NCBI GenBank assembly: GCA_009773515.1
Contig: WSXX01000001.1
Span: 186,001-250,000 of the forward strand
Reading direction: 5' to 3'
Length of the DNA stretch: 64,000 bases
DNA from: Bacteroidota bacterium
GTDB taxonomy: Bacteria; Bacteroidota; Bacteroidia; Bacteroidales; Lentimicrobiaceae
Position 1 is the first letter of the stretch. Each line of letters starts with the position of its first letter. Shown here in pieces: positions 58,930 to 64,000 of this stretch. The notes under the pieces were generated by a model that saw only the letters and a list, made by a program, of their open reading frames with translations, did not search any database and was not told the origin of the DNA. The translations under genes and the position numbers were made by a program.

Positions 58930-61900
58930 ATGAAAAAAATAAAACTACTATTCATCCTGATTTTTGCCCTGGCGGTTGTGCCGGTGGCAATGGCTCAACA
59001 GATAAAAATATCGGGGCAGGTAAAGAGTGCCTCTAACGGAGAAACCCTTCCCGGAGTTTCGGTAGTTATTAAAGGAACTACAACCGGAGCTGCCACCGAT
59101 ATTGATGGCAGGTTCTCGCTTGAGGCACCGTCAACAGCCACACTGGTTTTCAGTTTTGTGGGAATGGAAACTCAGGAAATTGAGATTCAGGGCCGAACAA
59201 CTATTAATGTATCACTGGCCTCTTCAGCAAGCATGCTCGAAGAGCTGGTAGTAGTAGGTTATGGCACCAGCAGAGTAAAAGACCTTACCTCTGCCATTAC
59301 CACAATCAAAGCCGATGAAATTATAAAAACTCCTTCTTCTCAGGCAATGCAGGCATTACAGGGAAAGGTTCCGGGTATGCAGATTATTGCCAGTGGAAGC
59401 CCTGGTGATGCTGCTACTGTAAGGATTCGTGGTATCGGTTCTTTCCCCGGAAGAGGAGATGATAGCCCACTCTATGTTGTTGACGGTATATTTTTCGATA
59501 ACATTGACTTTCTCAACAGCTCAGATATTGCCTCAATATCAGTACTTAAAGATGCTTCTGCCTCTGCAATTTATGGGGTGAGGGCTGCCAACGGGGTTAT
59601 TCTGATTGAAACCAAATCGGGCAAATTCAACGAACCTACCCAAATAATCTACAATGGTTATTATGGCTATCAATCAGCCCAAAATGTTGTTAAAATGGCC
59701 AATGCTGAGCAGTTTACTACCATGGCTCTTGAATCAGGTTCTCCTGCAGATGCTTCATTTATTGATAATGCAATGCAACGATACGGCAGAAGCAGGATAA
59801 ATCCCAATATTCCAGATGTTAACACTGACTGGTACGGAGAAATTCTCAGGATAGCTCCCATTCAGAACCACAGCCTTGATTTCACAGGTGGAACTGAAAA
59901 AGTTCGCTATACAGTTGGAACAAACTATTTTATGCAGGAGGGCATTTTAAATATGCAGAATGAGTTTGAAAGATTCAACCTCCGCTCAAACGTTGAAGTA
60001 AAAGCCAACAAATGGCTTTCGGTCGGAAGCAATCTGCTGTTCAGTAATGGCACAAAATACAATGATCAGGAAAGTGCCTGGAATCAGGCATATTTTGCAG
60101 TGCCCATTCTTCCGGTTTTTGATGATCAAAACCCATCTGCCAGTCCTGTAAACTATGCCAATGCTCAGGATATCGGTTACAGAAGTGGCCAGAATCCTTT
60201 CCCAACCATGGATTTTAACATCGACCGGATGAAGATCAGAAAAATGAATGCCGGATTATACTTCGACTTTACCCTGATCCCGCAAATGCTTACTTTTAAA
60301 ACTACCTACAACTTCAGCTATGATGCGCTGGATCAGCGTGTAGTTAACCTTCCTTTTTTCATCGGAAACAGTTTTAAAAATCCGGACGCAACCATTACAC
60401 GCACCTTATCCCTCTACGACAAACAATATTGGGACAATGTGTTGACGTTTAACAAATCTGTTCAGAATCATAACTTTACTGTTATGGCCGGGACTTCATT
60501 CAGAAATGAGGGCTTTCAACTTCTTTCAGCTCAGGGTAAAAACTTTCCAACCGACAAAGAAACTACATGGTATATCAACCAGTCGCTCAATGTTTTGGGG
60601 GAATCTGTATCTGATTTTGGCGGGCGTTTATATGGTATGTCATATTTCAGCAGGTTGGCCTACAATTTTGATGACCGATATTTGCTTTATGCCACTATCA
60701 GAGCCGATGGCGGTAATAGGTATCAGGAAAAGTGGGGATACTTCCCTACTGTCGGCGCTGGATGGGTTATATCTGAAGAACAATTCCTGAAAGGCAACGC
60801 CAATTTCCCATTTCTTAAGTTACGTGCCAGTTGGGGACAACTTGGAAACGACAAAGTTCCGGCAAGTAGTGGTGCTTTTACAACCAGGGTAGTTACAACC
60901 ACAATGAATGGAACTATTTTCTCCGGAACGGTTGTTAGCAGTACATTCTCCTACCTTGAATGGGAATTGGTTGAACAAACCAATATTGGGATAACAGCAA
61001 GACTATTGAATAACAAACTTTCAGCAGATATTGATTATTACAACCGTGACACCAAAAATGCTGCTATTCCGGTTATCGTTCCCGGCACCGGTGAAAGTTT
61101 CCTCAGGTCTGTCGGAATTATCAGAAATTCAGGTTTCGAAATTGCACTCAACTGGTCCAATGAAATCAACAATAAACTTTCCTATTCAATTGGTGGCAAT
61201 CTCTCAACATTGAAAAATGAAACCATGGATCTTTACGGACAGTCATATATTGATGGAGGTTCGGCAGAATTCCGCCAACGCACTTATGTTGGTGAACCTC
61301 TGATGGCTTTTTATGGCCGCGAAGTTGAAGGAGTTTACCAAAACCAGGCCGAAATTGAGGCCGATCCTTTTGCAGTTGCCAACGGATTGGTTCCAGGTGA
61401 CTTTAAATACAAGGATCAGAATAGCGATGGTATTATTGATGACGACGACCGTGTAATCCTTGGCTCATATTTACCTAACCTGATGTACGGAGGAAACATC
61501 AATGTAACCTACATGAACTTTGATTTTTCTGTAAATATTTATGGTCAGGCTGGTAATAAAATTCTTAACCGCAAACGTGGTGAAATAATATGGACAGCAG
61601 ATGGAAATATGGATGCCGACCTTGCTACAAACCGTTGGCACGGAGAGGGCACATCCAATATTTATCCTTCATCATCAGGACTAAGAAGAGGATGGAACCA
61701 AAAAATGAGCGATTATTTTGTTGAGGATGGTTCATTCTTCCGTATTCAAAATATGCAACTTGGCTATACCATACAAAACAGCAAATGGTTAGGTAAACAG
61801 TTCCCTGTTACCAGGATTGCCTTTACTGCCGACCGTCCGCTTTCTGTGTTTAGTTACAATGGGTTTACCCCTGAAATTGCAAACGGGATAGATTCACAAA

Positions 61901-61950
61901 CCTACCCGGTTCCGGCAGTTTACACCGTTAGTCTTAATGTCAGGTTCTAA
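58930..61950 (+). CDS. SusC/RagA-family TonB-linked outer membrane transporter
   Basis: A 1006-residue outer membrane importer that takes oligosaccharides in with its SusD lid. After the signal peptide (cut near AMAQ, residue 22) comes the carboxypeptidase-regulatory-like domain (about 27-100, ETLPGVSVVIKGTTTGAATDIDGRFSL), a TonB-box-like EELVVVGYG at about 110-118, the plug (about 120-230, ALQGKVPGMQI, TVRIRGIGSF, LYVVDG, ISVLKDASASAIYGVRAANGVI) and a 22-strand barrel ending VYTVSLNVRF. Directly followed by SusD (18 bases). Substrate is probably the product of the upstream GH144-like enzyme. Confidence 0.96.
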   Translation: MKKIKLLFILIFALAVVPVAMAQQIKISGQVKSASNGETLPGVSVVIKGTTTGAATDIDGRFSLEAPSTATLVFSFVGMETQEIEIQGRTTINVSLASSASMLEELVVVGYGTSRVKDLTSAITTIKADEIIKTPSSQAMQALQGKVPGMQIIASGSPGDAATVRIRGIGSFPGRGDDSPLYVVDGIFFDNIDFLNSSDIASISVLKDASASAIYGVRAANGVILIETKSGKFNEPTQIIYNGYYGYQSAQNVVKMANAEQFTTMALESGSPADASFIDNAMQRYGRSRINPNIPDVNTDWYGEILRIAPIQNHSLDFTGGTEKVRYTVGTNYFMQEGILNMQNEFERFNLRSNVEVKANKWLSVGSNLLFSNGTKYNDQESAWNQAYFAVPILPVFDDQNPSASPVNYANAQDIGYRSGQNPFPTMDFNIDRMKIRKMNAGLYFDFTLIPQMLTFKTTYNFSYDALDQRVVNLPFFIGNSFKNPDATITRTLSLYDKQYWDNVLTFNKSVQNHNFTVMAGTSFRNEGFQLLSAQGKNFPTDKETTWYINQSLNVLGESVSDFGGRLYGMSYFSRLAYNFDDRYLLYATIRADGGNRYQEKWGYFPTVGAGWVISEEQFLKGNANFPFLKLRASWGQLGNDKVPASSGAFTTRVVTTTMNGTIFSGTVVSSTFSYLEWELVEQTNIGITARLLNNKLSADIDYYNRDTKNAAIPVIVPGTGESFLRSVGIIRNSGFEIALNWSNEINNKLSYSIGGNLSTLKNETMDLYGQSYIDGGSAEFRQRTYVGEPLMAFYGREVEGVYQNQAEIEADPFAVANGLVPGDFKYKDQNSDGIIDDDDRVILGSYLPNLMYGGNINVTYMNFDFSVNIYGQAGNKILNRKRGEIIWTADGNMDADLATNRWHGEGTSNIYPSSSGLRRGWNQKMSDYFVEDGSFFRIQNMQLGYTIQNSKWLGKQFPVTRIAFTADRPLSVFSYNGFTPEIANGIDSQTYPVPAVYTVSLNVRF

Positions 61951-61968
61951 CCTTTAAAACTTCGAAAA

Positions 61969-63498
61969 ATGAAAACAATAAAATTCATACTTATTGTAAC
62001 CCTTGCGGTTGTGGCTACTTCTATCTTCTCCGGTTGTTCAAAATACGTCGATGCTGAACTTGAAGGCGAGGAATTTACTGAAGGAACAGATTATTCCAAG
62101 CACAATAATATGGTCCTACCATTAGTCGGAACATATGCTGAGTTCAACAATACCGAATGGGAAAATTTCCCATTGATCTCGGTACGTGGTGACGACGTTA
62201 ATGCCGGAGGACTTGGCGACCAGCAGGATTACGCTGAAACCGACAGCTACAACTACAACAAGGATTACTGGATGTACAACTCTTTGTTCCAGAATTTCTA
62301 CAAAAAAATGTTCACTGCCCATTCAGCAATGGAACAGGTTGAACTCTATAAATTGAATGGAGCAAATGCTACCCTGGCCGACCAGTATATTGCCGAAGCC
62401 AAAGTTCTTAACGCATGGTGGCTATTTCAATTGAGTCGTACCTGGGGTTCACTGCTTATTCCCACATCTCCCAATCCTTCAGACCTGTTTGTAACTCCTT
62501 TGTCCACAAAAGATGAGGTGATGCAATATATCTCAGACAGGATGGATGAAGCCATTTCAAAACTTCCTGCAGCAAGACCCAATGAACGTGCTGATATACC
62601 TGGTGGTGTAACAAAATACACTGCACTGGCAATGAAAGCTCTGGCCAACCTTGAGCTTAAAAATTATCAGGCTGTAGCTGAAGCTACTGGCGAAATAATC
62701 AACAGCGGAAAGTTTCAACTTGAATCAGATTTCTATGAATTGTTTAAAATTAAAGGAAAACTGAACAATGAGAACATCTGGGAAATGCAGTACTCAGACC
62801 TGGGACAAGGGTCAGGAGATAACTTTGGATATCTTTATGCATTCTTTGGCCCACAGGGTTGGACTCCTGCTGTTACAGGCGCCGCTGACGGATGGGGTTT
62901 TTATGAGCCCAGCCTCAAGTACATAAAATTCATGCTCGACCGTAATGAAACTGTTCGTCTTGAGACTACTGTAATTTTCACCAACCGTGGAATTACCGAA
63001 TTGAAAACCGATCCCGCTTATTCAACCCTGCCATCATGGATCTCGAATACTACCCGCTCAGGAGACGTATTTAACGACTATGCAAGGGCAATGTTTGCCA
63101 GCGGTAAGCACTATCTGCCTTCCAACCAGTTGACTCCGGGTCGCACCGATTATGGCACCAACAAAAATTTCACTGCCATAAGGTATGCCGAAATCCTGCT
63201 TATGTACGCCGAAGCACTTACACAAGGTGCTAATGGCTCTGCCGGTTCGGCTGACAATGCAGTAAATCTGGTTAGGGCACGCGCCGGACTTTCTACACTT
63301 TCGGGAGTAACCAACGACCAGGTAATGGACGAGAAATTTGCTGAACTGGGCATGGAATGGGGAACGCGCTACTTTGACATGGTAAGGCTTGGACGATACA
63401 ACGACCTGAGTTACGCAGGCAGAACATTTTCGGCAGATAAAATATTTCTGCCCTACCCGCAGAATCAGGTTGACCAGTTGCCAAATCTGAAACAGTAA
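61969..63498 (+). CDS. SusD/RagB-family glycan-binding lipoprotein
   Basis: A 509-residue surface lipoprotein (lipobox FSGC, Cys23) that caps the SusC barrel and captures glycans. The N-terminal part has SusD-like helices, AKVLNAWWLFQLSRTWGSLLIPTSP, and the C-terminal RYAEILLMYAEALTQGANG, AVNLVRARAGLSTLSG and EKFAELGMEWGTRYFDMVRLGRYNDL are canonical SusD/RagB blocks (RYADVLLMYAEALN, VRxRAG, ER..EL..EG.R..DL.R). TPR-type helical scaffold expected. It is paired with the SusC gene upstream. Confidence 0.96.
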   Translation: MKTIKFILIVTLAVVATSIFSGCSKYVDAELEGEEFTEGTDYSKHNNMVLPLVGTYAEFNNTEWENFPLISVRGDDVNAGGLGDQQDYAETDSYNYNKDYWMYNSLFQNFYKKMFTAHSAMEQVELYKLNGANATLADQYIAEAKVLNAWWLFQLSRTWGSLLIPTSPNPSDLFVTPLSTKDEVMQYISDRMDEAISKLPAARPNERADIPGGVTKYTALAMKALANLELKNYQAVAEATGEIINSGKFQLESDFYELFKIKGKLNNENIWEMQYSDLGQGSGDNFGYLYAFFGPQGWTPAVTGAADGWGFYEPSLKYIKFMLDRNETVRLETTVIFTNRGITELKTDPAYSTLPSWISNTTRSGDVFNDYARAMFASGKHYLPSNQLTPGRTDYGTNKNFTAIRYAEILLMYAEALTQGANGSAGSADNAVNLVRARAGLSTLSGVTNDQVMDEKFAELGMEWGTRYFDMVRLGRYNDLSYAGRTFSADKIFLPYPQNQVDQLPNLKQ

Positions 63499-63527
63499 GT
63501 ATTAATTAACTTCTAAAAGAAACCAAA

Positions 63528-64000
63528 ATGAAAAACTTCAGATATTTTATCCTGTTTTCACTGATGATGGTTTTTGCCGCTTCATGTGAAAAAGGGCTGG
63601 ACCCGATCAACTCTGTATCGCCCGGGCCTGATACCGAAGCTCCTACGATTGTTTTTAACAACCCGGCCGACGGGGGAATCATTCGCATTGGAGAAGATCA
63701 AACCACTGTAACATTAATTCTCACTGCTGCCGACGACATTGAAATCAGCTCAGTTGTTGTTCAGCTTGATGGTACCCAGATCGCCAGCTATAATTCTTTC
63801 AAGGATTACAGAAGAGCAGTGCTTAAAGTTGCTTACGATAATCTGGCAGACGGTGACCATACCCTTACTGCTACTGTTACAGATAAAGCTGACAAAACTG
63901 TTAGCTCAAGTATTAACTTCAAAAAATATACAGTTACGCCTTATGTGCCTCTTGAAGGCGAAGTTTTGTATATGGGTTTTGAAGGAACCTTTACTGATGC
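63528..64000 (+). CDS. Glycan-locus surface lipoprotein, 3' end outside the window
   Basis: The first 157 codons of a lipoprotein (lipobox FAASC, Cys20) starting 29 bases after SusD. An acidic-linker segment leads to an Ig-like beta domain (TEAPTIVFNNPADGGIIRI ... DGDHTLTATVTDKADKTVSS). The last visible residues, VPLEGEVLYMGFEGTFTD, look like the beginning of a LamG/concanavalin A-like domain, common in lipoproteins that follow SusCD. It is probably an additional surface glycan-binding protein (SusE/SusF-like in role). Cut by the window edge. Confidence 0.75.
   Translation, partial: MKNFRYFILFSLMMVFAASCEKGLDPINSVSPGPDTEAPTIVFNNPADGGIIRIGEDQTTVTLILTAADDIEISSVVVQLDGTQIASYNSFKDYRRAVLKVAYDNLADGDHTLTATVTDKADKTVSSSINFKKYTVTPYVPLEGEVLYMGFEGTFTD

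Overview
The window comes from a Bacteroidota chromosome, most likely an anaerobic or facultative Bacteroidia (Marinilabiliales/Bacteroidales-like). The grounds are a SusC/SusD pair, several proteins with type IX secretion (T9SS) C-terminal sorting domains, lipoproteins with acidic residues after the lipobox cysteine, a long Bacteroidota-type PurF, and many copies of the Bacteroidota -7 promoter box TAnnTTTG a few tens of bases before start codons. No rRNA, tRNA, integrase, transposase or phage structural gene was recognised.

Layout. 1-6.6 kb: end of a GT-C-type membrane glycosyltransferase, two tandem paralogous surface lipoproteins, an MBOAT/AlgI O-acyltransferase with its AlgX/DHHW partner, and another lipoprotein. 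6.7-19.6 kb: mostly housekeeping and metabolism (D-serine dehydratase-like PLP enzyme, purF, GNAT, a DUF4476 secreted protein, a tungsten aldehyde:ferredoxin oxidoreductase, guaC, a metallophosphoesterase, a YfcC/DcuC transporter, ogt, a GyrI-like membrane protein). 19.6-29.8 kb: a TPR protein, an orphan FtsX/MacB permease, an NTF2-like secreted protein, a Dus enzyme, a TetR regulator, a T9SS-secreted Asp-box protein and a GltP symporter. 29.8-37.5 kb: a propeller/Y_Y_Y sensor kinase, a TonB-type outer membrane receptor and an M14 carboxypeptidase. 37.5-40.1 kb: a repeat field with a hexamer tract, 21-bp repeats and two 216-bp direct repeats.

41.0-47.9 kb is an AT-rich cassette-like island. 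Genes of unknown or toxin/defence-like type (pentapeptide-K+ channel fusion, a protein with a HEPN RNxxxH motif, a three-gene unknown operon, a two-TM protein) are separated by recurrent intergenic modules: a promoter-plus-hairpin module before genes, a second module after genes, and one long attC-like inverted repeat that ends about 11 bases before the next start codon. This is the best candidate for an undescribed system.

47.9-54.5 kb is a coherent sulfur-redox locus: an FNR/CRP-type regulator diverges across a perfect TTGAT-N4-ATCAA box from an operon encoding an octaheme cytochrome, a membrane cytochrome b, two rhodanese lipoproteins (one with Asp in place of Cys and a C-terminal GGGC), a porin and a periplasmic sulfurtransferase. 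55.0-64.0 kb is a glycan utilisation locus (MFS sugar transporter, GH144-like glucoamylase-family enzyme with T9SS tail, SusC, SusD, truncated lipoprotein) whose likely substrate is a beta-glucan, possibly beta-1,2-glucan. A further signal is a pair of matched UAS plus sigma-54-like promoters before the GyrI-like gene and the FtsX permease.
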